Assembly (NCBI RefSeq): GCF_029961155.1
Contig: NZ_JASBRH010000007.1
Coordinates: 124,001 to 188,000 of the forward strand
Length of the DNA: 64,000 nucleotides
Source: Pontibacterium granulatum
Lineage (GTDB): Bacteria > Pseudomonadota > Gammaproteobacteria > Pseudomonadales > Balneatricaceae
Reading direction: 5' to 3'
How positions within the stretch are numbered: the stretch's first letter is position 1; each line of letters opens with the position of its first letter. The position numbers and the translations under genes are program-made. Shown here in pieces: positions 32,927 through 42,448 of the stretch. The notes beneath the pieces were generated by a model that was given only the letters and a program-made list of their open reading frames with translations, was not told the DNA's origin and searched no databases.

Positions 32927-34174
32927 ATGAGCAATCACTTACCGGTCCTGACCGCCTCCCACAGTAACTTGCTCGTGTGTCATGGATGCGACCATCTGTT
33001 TGAAGATATCCCCTGTGAACACGGCCAGCAGCTTAGCTGCACCCATTGCGGTGAAGTGCTGAGGGTCAGCCATCGTAACTGGTTGACGCAGGCGGCTGCG
33101 TTTACCACGACCGGGATCATCCTGTTTATCCTGAGCCTGATGTTTCCGTTTATTGGCTTGGAAGCGGCCGGGCAGGAACATTCCACCCGTATCCTCAGTG
33201 GCGTTTCGGCGTTGTTGGAGCGCGAGCAATACCTGCTCGCATCGCTGGTGTTTATCACCATCTTCCTGATGCCGTTGGTGGAGCTGACCGGTCTCGGGTA
33301 CGTTATCCTCTCGCGCCTGCTAAACCGAAAACCACCAGGGTTGGCGCGGGTGCTGCACTTGCTGTTTGTGATTCGCCCGTGGAACATGATGGAGATCTTT
33401 TTTATCGGTGTGCTGGTCACCACCATCAAACTGGGGGATATCGCCACGTTGATCCCCGGGGTTGGACTGTTCGCCTTCGCCGCGCTGATTGTGGTGCTGA
33501 TCTACAGTCATACCCAACTCGACCGGGAAGCACTCTGGCAGTGGCTGATGTGGGACAACCAGTTTATAGGCCGCGAAGGTGAGCGCCTGATCGGTTGTCA
33601 TGGCTGTGGTGCGCAGGTGGGGGAATCGTTGCTGGAGGTGAGCGATCAGTGTCCGCGCTGTCACAGTACGGTGCGCAAACGTATTCCCGACAGCTACCAG
33701 CGCACCCTGGCGCTGCTGATCGCGGCCACCGTGCTTTACCTGCCCGCAAACCTGCTGCCGATTATGACCACCGTACAGTTGGGGCGGGAGAGCAGCGATA
33801 CCATCATGTCCGGTGTGGTACACCTGTTTCAGAGCGGTGCGATAGGCATTGCACTGGTGGTGTTTGTAGCCAGTATATTGGTGCCGATTGCCAAGATCTT
33901 TGCGATCGCCTATCTGCTTTGGGCAGTGAAGCGGGGGCGCACTGGGAATCCGCGCAAGCAGGCACAGCTGTACCGGGTAACCGAGTTTATTGGCCGCTGG
34001 TCGATGATTGATGTATTTGTTGTCACGCTGCTGGTGGCGTTGGTGCAGTTTGGAGTGCTGGCCAACATCGAACCCGGCGGTGCGATTCTGTGTTTTGCCG
34101 GTGTTGTGGTATTAACCATGCTGGCAGCTGAAACGTTTGATCCAAGATTGATATGGGACGCCCATAGTGAGTGA
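32927..34174 (+). CDS. pqiA: intermembrane transport protein PqiA
   Basis: 415 aa, two repeated PqiA modules. Each begins with a zinc ribbon (CHGCDHLFEDIPCEHGQQLSCTHCG at about 18-42; CHGCGAQVGESLLEVSDQCPRCH at about 225-247) and is followed by four membrane helices. PqiA anchors the PqiB tunnel in the inner membrane for lipid movement across the envelope. The tail overlaps the GTG start of pqiB by 8 bp. Confidence 0.95.
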   Translation: MSNHLPVLTASHSNLLVCHGCDHLFEDIPCEHGQQLSCTHCGEVLRVSHRNWLTQAAAFTTTGIILFILSLMFPFIGLEAAGQEHSTRILSGVSALLEREQYLLASLVFITIFLMPLVELTGLGYVILSRLLNRKPPGLARVLHLLFVIRPWNMMEIFFIGVLVTTIKLGDIATLIPGVGLFAFAALIVVLIYSHTQLDREALWQWLMWDNQFIGREGERLIGCHGCGAQVGESLLEVSDQCPRCHSTVRKRIPDSYQRTLALLIAATVLYLPANLLPIMTTVQLGRESSDTIMSGVVHLFQSGAIGIALVVFVASILVPIAKIFAIAYLLWAVKRGRTGNPRKQAQLYRVTEFIGRWSMIDVFVVTLLVALVQFGVLANIEPGGAILCFAGVVVLTMLAAETFDPRLIWDAHSE

Positions 34175-35777
34175 GCAACCAAAGGTATCCAAATCCAGAA
34201 CCTTGTCACCGGTCTGGTTTATTCCACTGCTGGCGCTGGTAATTGCTGGCTGGCTGGCGGTGCGCGCCTGGCAGGAGCGTGGGCCGGAGATACAGATTGA
34301 GTTCAATGGTGCTTCCGGTATCGAGGTGGGCAGTACCAAAATCCGCTATCGCGATGTTGAGGTCGGCACCGTCAAGCAGATCCATCTGAGTGAGGATTTC
34401 AATCGCGTGGTGGTGACCGCTGAGATGGACGCCTATGTTTCGCCGCTGATCAACGACCAAAGTAACTTTTGGGTGGTGTCACCGCGGGTATCACGCAGTG
34501 GCGTGAGTGGGATCGAAACCCTGCTGTCGGGGGTGTATATCGAGATGGATTCGGGCGGTGAGGGCGTCGGTGAGCCGCAAAGCCAGTTTATCGGCCTGGA
34601 GGAGCCGCCATCGGTGCGTTCCTACGATAAGGGCAGCAGCTATCTATTGGTGGCGGATACGCTGGGATCGCTGGATATCGGCTCGCCGGTATTGCACCGG
34701 GAAGTGCCGGTTGGCGAAGTGACAGGCTACAAGCTGCTCACCGATCAAAGTAAGGTGCAGATCCGTATCTTTGTGAAAGACCCGTTTGATGACCTGATTC
34801 GTGAGCACAGCCAGTTCTGGAACGTGAGCGGGCTGGGGGCCACCATAGGCCTGGAAGGTGTAGAGCTGGATGTTGCTTCGCTCAGTGCATTGATTGCGGG
34901 TGGTGTGGCCTTTGATTCACCACCTGATCTCAGTGCCAGCTCGGGCCAGGCCGATCCGGGGCGCACATTTTACCTCTTTGCCAGCAGGGACGCGGTGAGT
35001 GAGGGGGCGATCTCGGTGTCTTATCCGTTCCTGTTGCGTTTTTCCGGTTCTGTTCGAGGCCTGAAGGTAGGTGCGCCGGTGGAGTATCTGGGCATTCAGG
35101 TCGGGCTTGTGGAGCATATTGCACTGGATTATGAGCGCCGCGAAAGCAGTGGTGTAAACGTACTGATCGCCATCCAGCCTGAGCGCATGGGACAGGGGGT
35201 GGTGCCATCTAAAGAGCAGGTCCTGGCTTCATTGGAGCAGATGGTGGCGCGGGGGATGAAAGCAAGGTTGAGCTCCGGCAGCCTGATCGGTGGCTCCCTG
35301 TTTGTGGATCTGGTGCCGGATGCGGGCGAACCGGGTGAGATTGTTCAATCGGGCGACTATCTGGTGTTACCGACCAGTGATAACGAGTTTAGCCAGCTGA
35401 CCCGTCAGCTTAATTCCATTATGGACAAGGTACAGTCTTTGCCTATCGAAGAGATTGGTGAGGAACTCAAGAACAGTCTGAAAGGGCTGAGTTCGGTGAT
35501 TGGTGATCTGGAAGATGCACGTCTAGGTGAAAATGCGGGAGGCGTGTTGAAGAACCTTAAATTGGCCACCGATGGCCTGGATGGCACAGCAGACCAGTTG
35601 GAGCGGACCTTGCGTTCGCTGGATCAGACCGTCGCACCGGACTCCGCACTCAGCCATACACTTACCAGCGCACTGGACGATATAGCCGATGCGGCCAAAT
35701 CGATGAAACAGCTGACTGATCAACTGCAACGTTATCCGGACGCGCTCTTGCGTGGCCGTGAGGAAGACAAGGAATAA
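34167..35777 (+). CDS. pqiB: intermembrane transport protein PqiB (three MCE domains)
   Basis: 536 aa (E. coli 546). One membrane helix (about 15-35) is followed by three MCE/MlaD domains starting near 42 (GASGIEVGSTKIRYRDVEVGTVKQIHL), near 160 (DTLGSLDIGSPVLHREVPVGEVTGYKL) and near 285 (GSVRGLKVGAPVEYLGIQVGLVEHI). A C-terminal coiled-coil region (about 405-520) builds the periplasm-spanning needle. The start is GTG within the end of pqiA. pqiC follows by 5 nt. Confidence 0.96.
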   Translation: MSEQPKVSKSRTLSPVWFIPLLALVIAGWLAVRAWQERGPEIQIEFNGASGIEVGSTKIRYRDVEVGTVKQIHLSEDFNRVVVTAEMDAYVSPLINDQSNFWVVSPRVSRSGVSGIETLLSGVYIEMDSGGEGVGEPQSQFIGLEEPPSVRSYDKGSSYLLVADTLGSLDIGSPVLHREVPVGEVTGYKLLTDQSKVQIRIFVKDPFDDLIREHSQFWNVSGLGATIGLEGVELDVASLSALIAGGVAFDSPPDLSASSGQADPGRTFYLFASRDAVSEGAISVSYPFLLRFSGSVRGLKVGAPVEYLGIQVGLVEHIALDYERRESSGVNVLIAIQPERMGQGVVPSKEQVLASLEQMVARGMKARLSSGSLIGGSLFVDLVPDAGEPGEIVQSGDYLVLPTSDNEFSQLTRQLNSIMDKVQSLPIEEIGEELKNSLKGLSSVIGDLEDARLGENAGGVLKNLKLATDGLDGTADQLERTLRSLDQTVAPDSALSHTLTSALDDIADAAKSMKQLTDQLQRYPDALLRGREEDKE

Positions 35778-35782
35778 GGACG

Positions 35783-36370
35783 ATGTTGTTACGCACCGTA
35801 ATACTGGGTGTACTTGCCCTGGGGATGATCGGCTGTGCCGCTCAGCCACCAACCCATTACTACGACCTGACCGCTGTAAGTGCCCCAGCTAAGCAACGGT
35901 TGCCGCAGTCGGTTTCTTTGGGGATCGGTCCGGTCACGCTGCCCGAGCTGCTGGACCAGCCGGGCGTGGTCAGTCGCAAGGGCGATACTGTGGTCAATGT
36001 GGCCACCTACCATATCTGGGCCGGTGAACTGGAGCCGGCCTTTACGCGGGTGCTGGCGGAAAATGTGGCCCGCCGTCTTGAGCATGACCGTGTGTGGCCG
36101 TCTCCGTGGGATAACCGCTTCCGACCGGAATATCAGGTGCGGATCTTCGTCGACCGCTTTTCAGGGGAGGTGAACGGTGAGGTCGTACTCAATCTGACCT
36201 GGTCCTTGCTGGGGGATTATGGCCAGGAGCTGATCCGTACCCAGCGTTACCGTGGCACTGTGATTGCCGAAGGTGGTTACCATGGGTATGTGAATGCGTT
36301 GAATCAACTGTTGGCGGCGTTTTCAGAGCAGTTGGCAAGTGAATTGGTCGGGCAAGTTCCTAAATTGTAG
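35783..36370 (+). CDS. pqiC: PqiC-like outer-membrane lipoprotein
   Basis: 195 aa. Signal peptide with lipobox GMIGC (cysteine 19), then the ABC-type auxiliary-lipoprotein domain: HYYDL, SLGIGPVTLPELLDQPGVV and WAGELEPAFTRVLAENVARRL. PqiC is the outer-membrane end of the Pqi tunnel. The stop codon TAG (36368-36370) lies within the left inverted repeat of the intergenic element that begins at 36365; the length is normal for the family, so function should be intact. Confidence 0.93.
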   Translation: MLLRTVILGVLALGMIGCAAQPPTHYYDLTAVSAPAKQRLPQSVSLGIGPVTLPELLDQPGVVSRKGDTVVNVATYHIWAGELEPAFTRVLAENVARRLEHDRVWPSPWDNRFRPEYQVRIFVDRFSGEVNGEVVLNLTWSLLGDYGQELIRTQRYRGTVIAEGGYHGYVNALNQLLAAFSEQLASELVGQVPKL

Positions 36371-36482
36371 GGCACCCTTTCAAGATGCCGGTATCCGCAG
36401 TATGCCAATGCCTGTGAGTAGCGGGAAATTCAATGGGCGAAGCAGGCTGTCGCCTGCTGGCGCCTTAAAAGACGCCCTACAA
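36365..36482. repeat. 118-bp element with imperfect terminal inverted repeats
   Basis: TTGTAGGGCACCCTTT (36365-36380) and AAAAGACGCCCTACAA (36467-36482) are imperfect inverted repeats, 12-13 of 16 positions. Inside is the hairpin AGCAGGC...GCCTGCT near 36441-36458. It is probably a short intergenic repeat or decayed MITE. Its left end supplies the last codon and the stop of pqiC. Confidence 0.45.
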
Positions 36483-36529
36483 AGCGGCTGGGATAGTTCC
36501 CAAGCGGGCTCTTAATTACTGCTGCTAAC

Positions 36530-36561
36530 GTAGGTTGGCCATTGCGCAGCAAGGCCCAACA
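36530..36561 (+). repeat. REP-like 32-bp unit, copy C
   Basis: Begins GTAGGTTGG and ends GCCCAACA with an imperfect palindrome between (GTTGGCC...GGCCCAAC). Same length and ends as the units at 50221-50252 and 50274-50305. It lies in the convergent gap between pqiC and radD. Confidence 0.65.
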
Positions 36562-36570
36562 TAAAACCGC

Positions 36571-38313
36571 TCACCCCGGCTCATTCGCCTTACGATACCG
36601 CCCTTCGTAATCAAACAGCTTCTCTTTTACCCGCCAATGGTGGCCGCTCTTACGGGCGATCACAAAATCCGGCGCGCGAAACTGTTGGCTGATCGCCAAC
36701 ACCTGTTCCAGTGTTTTGAACTGCTGCGGGTGGCTGCCATCACCCACACGGCGGCCATACTGTTGGTTGAACACTTTGCGTTGTCCCGGATTCTTCAGGT
36801 CAAAGTGCTCGTTGACTTCAGCGCCCTCCTCGTCGTGGTAGGTGATCCGTAGTCGGCCATTGTTATCGCTCAACTCGATCCCGGCACACCGGATTACCAA
36901 TGCATCCTTCAGCTTTAACGCGTTCTTGAGCATATCGTCCGGGTCGATGATCGCCTTGTCACAACTGTGGCAGCGGCGGGCGGCAATATCGTTTTCGGCA
37001 TTGCAGTGCGGGCATTCCTTAAAGCGGAAGCGGTAGTCACATTGCACCTTCCGTCCTTGCTCATCCTCTTCAACGCCCTGACAGCGGCGGCCGTAGTGCT
37101 CGAGGATGTTGCCTTCGTCGTCGGTTTTGCCCCAGAAAATGTTGGCAAATTCGCACAGCGGGCAGAACACCTGTACCGGCGTGCTGTCGCTATTGGGTTT
37201 GGGCGAGCCCACTTCTGGATGGAAGAGGTCAAAGCCGTTACCCGCATAATCGATCACCTTACACTCTGATTTGCCTTCGGCGAGGCGCAGGCCACGACCT
37301 ACAATCTGCTGGTAGAGGCTGACCGACTGGGTCGGGCGCAGGATGGCGATCAGGTCCACGTGCGGAGCGTCGAAACCGGTGGTCAAAACCGAGACGTTGA
37401 CCAGAAACTTCAGTTCGCGGTTCTTAAAGCGTCGGATCAGGTCGTCCCGTTCAGTAGCAGCGGTAGCTCCGGTAATCAGTGCTGTTTCGGCCTCGGGAAG
37501 GTAACCAGCGATCTCTTTGGCATGGTCGACGGTGGCTGCGAAGATCATCACGCCCTGACGGTCTTTGGCCACGGTTTCCACTTGTTCGCAGATCGCGCGG
37601 GTAACCCGAGGGTGGCGTACCAGCAGCTCGTTCACTTCCCGCTCGTTGTATTCACCCCAACGGCTGGTGTTGAGGGCAGAGAAGTCGTACTGGGCGATGG
37701 GGGCATCGGTGAGTTCCGGTGGTGTCAGGAAGCCCTTCGTAATCATGTATCGCAGGGGCAGTTCGTAGATGCAGTGTTCAAACGGAGGATTTTCGCCGCC
37801 ACGCACAAAGCCGTGATAGTGGTAACGGTAGATCCAGCCCATGCCTAAGCGGTAGGGGGTGGCGGTGAGCCCCAGTACTTTCAGCCCGGCGTTATGTTTC
37901 TTCAGCTGCTGGATGATCTGGCCGTATTGGCTTTCATCGTCCCCGGAGATGCGGTGGCATTCGTCCACAATCAGCAGGGAGTACTGTTCGGCGAAGTCAT
38001 CCAGGTTACGAGCGACGGACTGCACGCTGGCAAAAGTCACCTGATGCGCGGTGCTTTTCTGCTTGAGGCCAGCGGAGTAAATGCTGGCCTTCAGATCGTA
38101 GGCTTCGTATTTGGCGTGGTTCTGCTCAACCAGCTCTTTTACGTGAGTGAGTACCAGAATCTTGCGGCGGGCGATCCGGCCCAGTTCGGCGATCACCAGG
38201 CTTTTGCCAGCCCCGGTAGGCAGCACGATAACGGCCGCTTCATCGCTTTTTCGGAAGTGGCGTACGGTGGCGTCGACGGCATCCCGTTGATAGTCGCGTA
38301 GCTGGAACGCCAT
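36571..38313 (-). CDS. radD: RadD-like superfamily 2 helicase (YejH)
   Basis: 580 aa (E. coli 586). RadD acts in DNA double-strand-break repair and interacts with SSB and RecA. Motif [15 protein letters not shown] (about 31-37), II DECH in [12 protein letters not shown] (about 115), [27 protein letters not shown]. The C-terminal part carries a cysteine cluster ([27 protein letters not shown]) as in RadD. The glycosyltransferase gene ends 3 bp upstream of its ATG. Confidence 0.93.
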   Translation of the reverse strand: MAFQLRDYQRDAVDATVRHFRKSDEAAVIVLPTGAGKSLVIAELGRIARRKILVLTHVKELVEQNHAKYEAYDLKASIYSAGLKQKSTAHQVTFASVQSVARNLDDFAEQYSLLIVDECHRISGDDESQYGQIIQQLKKHNAGLKVLGLTATPYRLGMGWIYRYHYHGFVRGGENPPFEHCIYELPLRYMITKGFLTPPELTDAPIAQYDFSALNTSRWGEYNEREVNELLVRHPRVTRAICEQVETVAKDRQGVMIFAATVDHAKEIAGYLPEAETALITGATAATERDDLIRRFKNRELKFLVNVSVLTTGFDAPHVDLIAILRPTQSVSLYQQIVGRGLRLAEGKSECKVIDYAGNGFDLFHPEVGSPKPNSDSTPVQVFCPLCEFANIFWGKTDDEGNILEHYGRRCQGVEEDEQGRKVQCDYRFRFKECPHCNAENDIAARRCHSCDKAIIDPDDMLKNALKLKDALVIRCAGIELSDNNGRLRITYHDEEGAEVNEHFDLKNPGQRKVFNQQYGRRVGDGSHPQQFKTLEQVLAISQQFRAPDFVIARKSGHHWRVKEKLFDYEGRYRKANEPG

Positions 38314-38315
38314 CG

Positions 38316-39581
38316 TTACGCGTTAGTTGCCGGTTGAGGTTCTGCCTGCAGCTCTGCCAGCCGGGTTTTGGTCTCAATCCACTGGGACATGAACTGGGTG
38401 CTACGGTGGTGGTGATGGCGCAGCATGGCACCGGTGAAGTTGAACATCCGGTGGCTGTTGAGGGTTTCACGCAGCAGTTGGATATGTTGGATCAGTTGAT
38501 CTGTCAGGGGTTTGCGGTCATACACCGTACGGATAATACGGTCACCCATTTGCTGGCAGCTGTGCCACTGCGCGTCGTTCTGGTACAGGCCTACAGCCGC
38601 CTGCGCGAAGTCGTGCGCGTTGTCCTCTATCTGGCCGCCCCAGGGCAGCCCGCCACTCATCGCCTCGGCACCGATCGGTGTGGTGACGTTTGGGGTGCCG
38701 TTGATCATCGCTTCCACCAGCTTGCCCTTAATGCCCGCGCCAAAGCGCAGCGGGGCCAGCAGTACACGCGCGTTGCGTACCACGTCGTCGGCATCCTCAG
38801 CCCAGCCCTTTACCAGAAAACCTTCAGTAGGATTATCCAGCGCGGTGGCTTTAGGGGGCGGATAGGCGCCGTATACATGTAGTTCGGCATTGGGCAGTTG
38901 CTTACGGATCTTCGGCCAGATCTGCTGCTTGAGCCAAAGCACCGCATCCCAGTTTGGCGCATGGCGGAAGTTGCCGATGCTCACAAAGTGCTGACGTTCT
39001 TCATACGTAGGTCGTGGCTGTTCCAGTTTCTGCGGGTCCAGCATAAAGGGCAGGTGGTGCAGCAGATCTTCGCTGACGCCAAATTGACTGGTCAGCAGCT
39101 GGATCTCGTAATCGGAGATCATCAGTGTCAGATCAGAGCGGTAGATCGAGGCGACCTCACGCTGAGCCATCTCGCTAAACAGATCTTCCGGTACCATCGG
39201 CCGCTGCTGCTTTAATGCGGTATGACGGGCATTGCGCAGGAAGTGCAGGTCTTCCGTATCCAGGATACGCAGGGCGTTCGGGCACGCTTTCTCCACCCTC
39301 CAGCCAAACTGCTCCTCCATCATAAAGCGGTCGAACACCACGATATCCGGTTGCAGGTTGGTAATGTAGCGGTCGAAGGATTCGCTGTTCAGCTCGATGC
39401 CGACGGCATCGATATTAAGTGCAGACAGATCTTCCATGTGGGCACTGAGCTGTGCAGGGCTGGCAAAGGTGACCTGCCAACCCTGGGCCTGGAAACAGTG
39501 AATCAGTTCCATCATATGGGATCCCGCCGCGGAGGAGCGCGGTTCGGGCCATACGTAACCGATAATCAGCACTTGGATCAT
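38316..39581 (-). CDS. glycosyltransferase, GT-B fold (GT4-like)
   Basis: 421 aa. The N-terminal Rossmann domain begins [23 protein letters not shown]. The C-terminal nucleotide-sugar domain has [24 protein letters not shown] and the donor-binding block [33 protein letters not shown]. It transfers a sugar to an unknown acceptor, plausibly surface polysaccharide or protein. No polysaccharide cluster surrounds it, and its tight coupling to radD (3 bp) is curious. Confidence 0.88.
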   Translation of the reverse strand: MIQVLIIGYVWPEPRSSAAGSHMMELIHCFQAQGWQVTFASPAQLSAHMEDLSALNIDAVGIELNSESFDRYITNLQPDIVVFDRFMMEEQFGWRVEKACPNALRILDTEDLHFLRNARHTALKQQRPMVPEDLFSEMAQREVASIYRSDLTLMISDYEIQLLTSQFGVSEDLLHHLPFMLDPQKLEQPRPTYEERQHFVSIGNFRHAPNWDAVLWLKQQIWPKIRKQLPNAELHVYGAYPPPKATALDNPTEGFLVKGWAEDADDVVRNARVLLAPLRFGAGIKGKLVEAMINGTPNVTTPIGAEAMSGGLPWGGQIEDNAHDFAQAAVGLYQNDAQWHSCQQMGDRIIRTVYDRKPLTDQLIQHIQLLRETLNSHRMFNFTGAMLRHHHHRSTQFMSQWIETKTRLAELQAEPQPATNA

Positions 39582-39664
39582 GAAGAGGGACTTGTCCTTC
39601 AGGGTACTACGCTTAGGCGGTACGAGATGTTGGGAAATTTGGCTCAGTTTACCGAGGACGTGTG

Positions 39665-39694
39665 AAAATAAAAAGGCGACCTGTCAGGTCGCCT
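39665..39694 (-). terminator. rho-independent terminator of the DUF5610 gene
   Basis: AGGCGACC (39674-39681), loop of 5, GGTCGCCT (39687-39694). On the minus strand it is followed by TTTTTATTTT. It lies 42 bp beyond the DUF5610 stop. Confidence 0.88.
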
Positions 39695-39735
39695 GAAGTA
39701 CTTAAGGAGCGTAAGTCGATTCGACGAGTGTGCGA

Positions 39736-40539
39736 TCAGTCGTTCAGCAAGCTGTACAGCACGTTGCGGTTCTGGTCGAACGTGTTCTGCTTCTCTTCGT
39801 CCGCTTCCTGGTAGCGCGCATCCTGTTCAACCAGGCTATCCAGAATCTGTTCCTGCAGCGAGCCCAACTGATCGACGAAACTCAAAGCGCTGTCGCTACG
39901 CTGCTGGTTGAGCATATTGGCCATCTGCCCCAGACGCTGACCACCGGCGTAGTTGTTACCGTGGTTCTGTACTTCCTGGTAGGCCGCAACGGCGGTGTAC
40001 TGTTCACTGCGGCTCATGTTCAGTGACATGGAGCCGAGCTGGGAGGTGTCCATCTCGAATTCGGAGGCCTGTTCAAAGGCTGCCTGCACGTCGCCGTTAA
40101 AGAAGTCGTCGGCGATAAGACTCACGTCCTGAATCAGGTTCTGGATCGCTTCCAGTTCGTCATCGTTCAGGTCTCCTTCGATGGAAAACTGGAACTCGTT
40201 ACGTTCAGCGCGGCTCACGTTGTAGACCGCTGCAAACCCGCCCTGTCCATCGCTGGTGGCACCCAGGCTGGCCTGCATGGCGCTGGCGTGGTCGAAGGTG
40301 ATGGTAACGCGGTCACCCTCTTTCGTGGTCAGGTCCAGTGAGAAACTCTCGGCTTTGCTGTAGCGTTCAGCAGCCGACAGTGACATGCCGCCTGGAGGCG
40401 GTGGCGGCAGGTGCACAGGGTTAGCTGCTTTGTCCTCATTCCGTGAATCGGTCGCGTTGGCGTTGCCCGCCGCATTACCTTGTGGCGCACCGAGTGCGGT
40501 GTTGCCAAAAAGGTTTCCGTTCAGAATTGATTCAAGCAT
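39736..40539 (-). CDS. DUF5610 domain protein
   Basis: 267 aa, acidic, no signal peptide. After a low-complexity Ala/Asn/Pro N-terminus (1-52, with PPPPPGG), the DUF5610-like region runs from SAAERYSKAESFSLDL through TFDHASAMQAS to NEFQFSIEGDLNDDELEAIQNLIQDVSLIADDFFNGDVQAAFEQASEFEMD. The C-terminal 70 residues are helical (LNQQRSDSALSFVDQL). Function is unknown. A sigma28-like promoter directly upstream points to the motility regulon. Confidence 0.8.
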   Translation of the reverse strand: MLESILNGNLFGNTALGAPQGNAAGNANATDSRNEDKAANPVHLPPPPPGGMSLSAAERYSKAESFSLDLTTKEGDRVTITFDHASAMQASLGATSDGQGGFAAVYNVSRAERNEFQFSIEGDLNDDELEAIQNLIQDVSLIADDFFNGDVQAAFEQASEFEMDTSQLGSMSLNMSRSEQYTAVAAYQEVQNHGNNYAGGQRLGQMANMLNQQRSDSALSFVDQLGSLQEQILDSLVEQDARYQEADEEKQNTFDQNRNVLYSLLND

Positions 40540-40569
40540 TGTGATTACCCCAGTTTGTACTGGGATAAG

Positions 40570-40596
40570 CTATCGGCGGAGCAGGGCAAAGGTTGA
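40570..40596 (-). promoter_or_regulatory. sigma28 (FliA)-type promoter candidate of the DUF5610 gene
   Basis: On the minus strand TCAACCTT (40596-40589), an 11-nt spacer and GCCGATAG (40577-40570) match TAAAGTTT-N11-GCCGATAA at 12 of 16 positions with exact spacing. The start would be near 40563, about 23 nt before the ATG. Confidence 0.45.
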
Positions 40597-40603
40597 GGCA
40601 TTT

Positions 40604-40900
40604 TTAGCGTGAAATCTGCAAAACGTCTTCGAGCAGCGCTAAGTTATTGTTTATCCAATGCGGGTCAATCGGGCCCCAGCAGTCAACCTGGAAGAAACCG
40701 GCATTGTTACGGCCTCCTTCCTGCTGAATGAAACTGCATTGGATGCCGATATCGGACAGATCTTTCAGGGTGTCCTGAATGGTGCGGCGGGGCATGCCGG
40801 TGAGTTTTTGCAGGGCTGTGACGTTGAGTTGTTCCTGACTGACCAGGTGGCTCAGGTAAAGTTTGCGGAAAAAGGCGCGCTGCTGTTTGCTGACTTCCAT
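40604..40900 (-). CDS. small winged-helix/HTH protein
   Basis: 98 aa. Residues 20-60 (VSQEQLNVTALQKLTGMPRRTIQDTLKDLSDIGI) form a clear helix-turn-helix with TGMPRRTIQDTLK as recognition unit. The rest has a winged-helix look. Probably a DNA-binding regulator; target unknown. It is followed after 64 bp by the DUF5610 gene, which has its own candidate promoter. Confidence 0.78.
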   Translation of the reverse strand: MEVSKQQRAFFRKLYLSHLVSQEQLNVTALQKLTGMPRRTIQDTLKDLSDIGIQCSFIQQEGGRNNAGFFQVDCWGPIDPHWINNNLALLEDVLQISR

Positions 40901-40973
40901 GGTGTATCCGTCCCGGTGTTATGGTTGCTTCGAGCTTAACACTCTGGCCTTAGATTTATGAGGGGCGGAAGCG

Positions 40974-41000
40974 AAAAGGGGAGCACCTTCGATGCTCCCC
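40974..41000 (-). terminator. rho-independent terminator of the DUF2058 gene
   Basis: GGGGAGCA (40978-40985) pairs with TGCTCCCC (40993-41000), 7-nt loop. On the minus strand TTTTCGC follows. It begins 8 nt past the DUF2058 stop. Confidence 0.75.
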
Positions 41001-41007
41001 AGCCGTA

Positions 41008-41559
41008 TTACCACATCAGATCATCAGGGATCTTGTAGTCTGCGTATGGATCGTCCTCATCCGGCTCCTCTTCAGGCTGGATACGGATAACCAGCTCCGG
41101 CATGCGCTGTTCGATCTTCTCTGCCATTACGTCCGGGATCAGGTGGTGGCTTTCACCCAGAATGGCGATCGCCAACTGACCACGAGTCAACTGCGCTTGC
41201 TGTTCGGAGGTTACGTAGATCTTCTTGATCTTCTTGTTTTCGACGAAGTTGTACGGAATCTCAGCGTCGGCTGGAATAACCAGCGCATGCTGCTTAATGA
41301 TGTCGCGTACTTCCGCTTCGGTCGCTTTTACCGCACGTTCGGCATCGCGGGCCTTGTTTAGCTCGCGGTCGCGCTGTTGCTTCTCTTTACGTGCCAGCTC
41401 CAGCTGTTCCTGAGTATTGTCAGCCTCGACCTCGAGGCCTGATTTACGCGCAGCTTTGGCCTGTTTGGCTTTCTTACGTTTGTCTGTTTTAGCCTGTTTT
41501 GCTTTTTTCTGATCGATCAGCCCGGCTTTCAGCAGCTGATCCTGAAGTGATCCCGCCAT
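41008..41559 (-). CDS. DUF2058 (YaiL family) protein
   Basis: 183 aa. MAGSLQDQLLKAGLIDQKKAKQ matches the E. coli YaiL start (LTLQEQLLKAGLVTSKKA), and the end DEDDPYADYKIPDDLMW is almost identical to YaiL. Residues 15-90 are a highly charged coiled coil. I place the start at ATG 41559, not at the ATG 16 codons upstream, because of this alignment. Annotated as nucleoid-associated in some genomes; function not established. Confidence 0.92.
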   Translation of the reverse strand: MAGSLQDQLLKAGLIDQKKAKQAKTDKRKKAKQAKAARKSGLEVEADNTQEQLELARKEKQQRDRELNKARDAERAVKATEAEVRDIIKQHALVIPADAEIPYNFVENKKIKKIYVTSEQQAQLTRGQLAIAILGESHHLIPDVMAEKIEQRMPELVIRIQPEEEPDEDDPYADYKIPDDLMW

Positions 41560-41651
41560 CGGTGGTTGTCTCTTCGGTTGTTCCAATTGGGCGCAACTAT
41601 AGCACAAAGCCCTTTGATTCTATTGCTTTGGATCGGCACATCGGTGTGTCC

Positions 41652-42284
41652 TCAGAGAAAATGCATCTGTTGCATGGTCTCTGCGGTCATCATTGCCAGT
41701 AATCCACTGAGGAAAATGGCATCTAACACACCGCCGCCGCCGATAATGATGGTGTTGGCTCGCTGTTCAGCCAATTTCTTAATCTGTGGCAAGTGCAACA
41801 GATCACCGCCAATCAAAGTGCCGAGTACGGCTGCGGAGTAGGCCAGTACCAGATAGTTTTCCGGATCGAGCAGCAGCGCGCCAACCGCTGCAAATACAAC
41901 TGCACCAAACAGGTATACGATCATGCCGCGTTTACGATCTACCCGGGTCATCGGGTACACCACAGCGGTGACCAGCAGCGTGAGGATGATCATATCCATT
42001 GTGGCCGGTGGCTGGAGATTGAAGAAATGCAGCAGGAAGACCAGTGGCACCACGGCACCGCCCAGATTGATGCCCAGCTTTATCGGCGGACGGTCGTCAT
42101 GGTTAGGGGATTCAAAGGAGAACAGTTGCAGACCCAGCAGACTGCCGAAGGTTGCGAGTGCCATGCCGATCGCCAGCTCTTTCTGGTCGATCTGTAACTT
42201 CGCCTGCACACTGTCGACGCTACCCAGTTTGAGAAAGATCGCGAAGATCACCAACGTAATAATTGCGTTTAAATATCGCGACAT
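41652..42284 (-). CDS. DUF1614 integral membrane protein
   Basis: 210 aa with about seven hydrophobic segments. The C-terminal LGTLIGGDLLHLPQIKK and IIIGGGGVLDAIFLSGLLAMM are the conserved blocks of DUF1614. Start is ATG 42284 (MSRYLNAIITLV), with GGAG 8 nt upstream; an ATG seven codons earlier is open but lacks a site. Function unknown. The next gene upstream is divergent. Confidence 0.82.
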   Translation of the reverse strand: MSRYLNAIITLVIFAIFLKLGSVDSVQAKLQIDQKELAIGMALATFGSLLGLQLFSFESPNHDDRPPIKLGINLGGAVVPLVFLLHFFNLQPPATMDMIILTLLVTAVVYPMTRVDRKRGMIVYLFGAVVFAAVGALLLDPENYLVLAYSAAVLGTLIGGDLLHLPQIKKLAEQRANTIIIGGGGVLDAIFLSGLLAMMTAETMQQMHFL

Positions 42285-42448
42285 AGGGACTCCGCTGTAT
42301 TCCAAACACTTGAAAAGTATAGCTTGCTGCTGAGGATTCCATTGACGTCATGCATGCTGGCAAGACGTACTCTCCATAGGAGAGCCAGGTCAGGAATGTT
42401 AAAGTAGGCACAATTGTGTCTTTCAGTTGATTAGAGGAACAAATAGGA

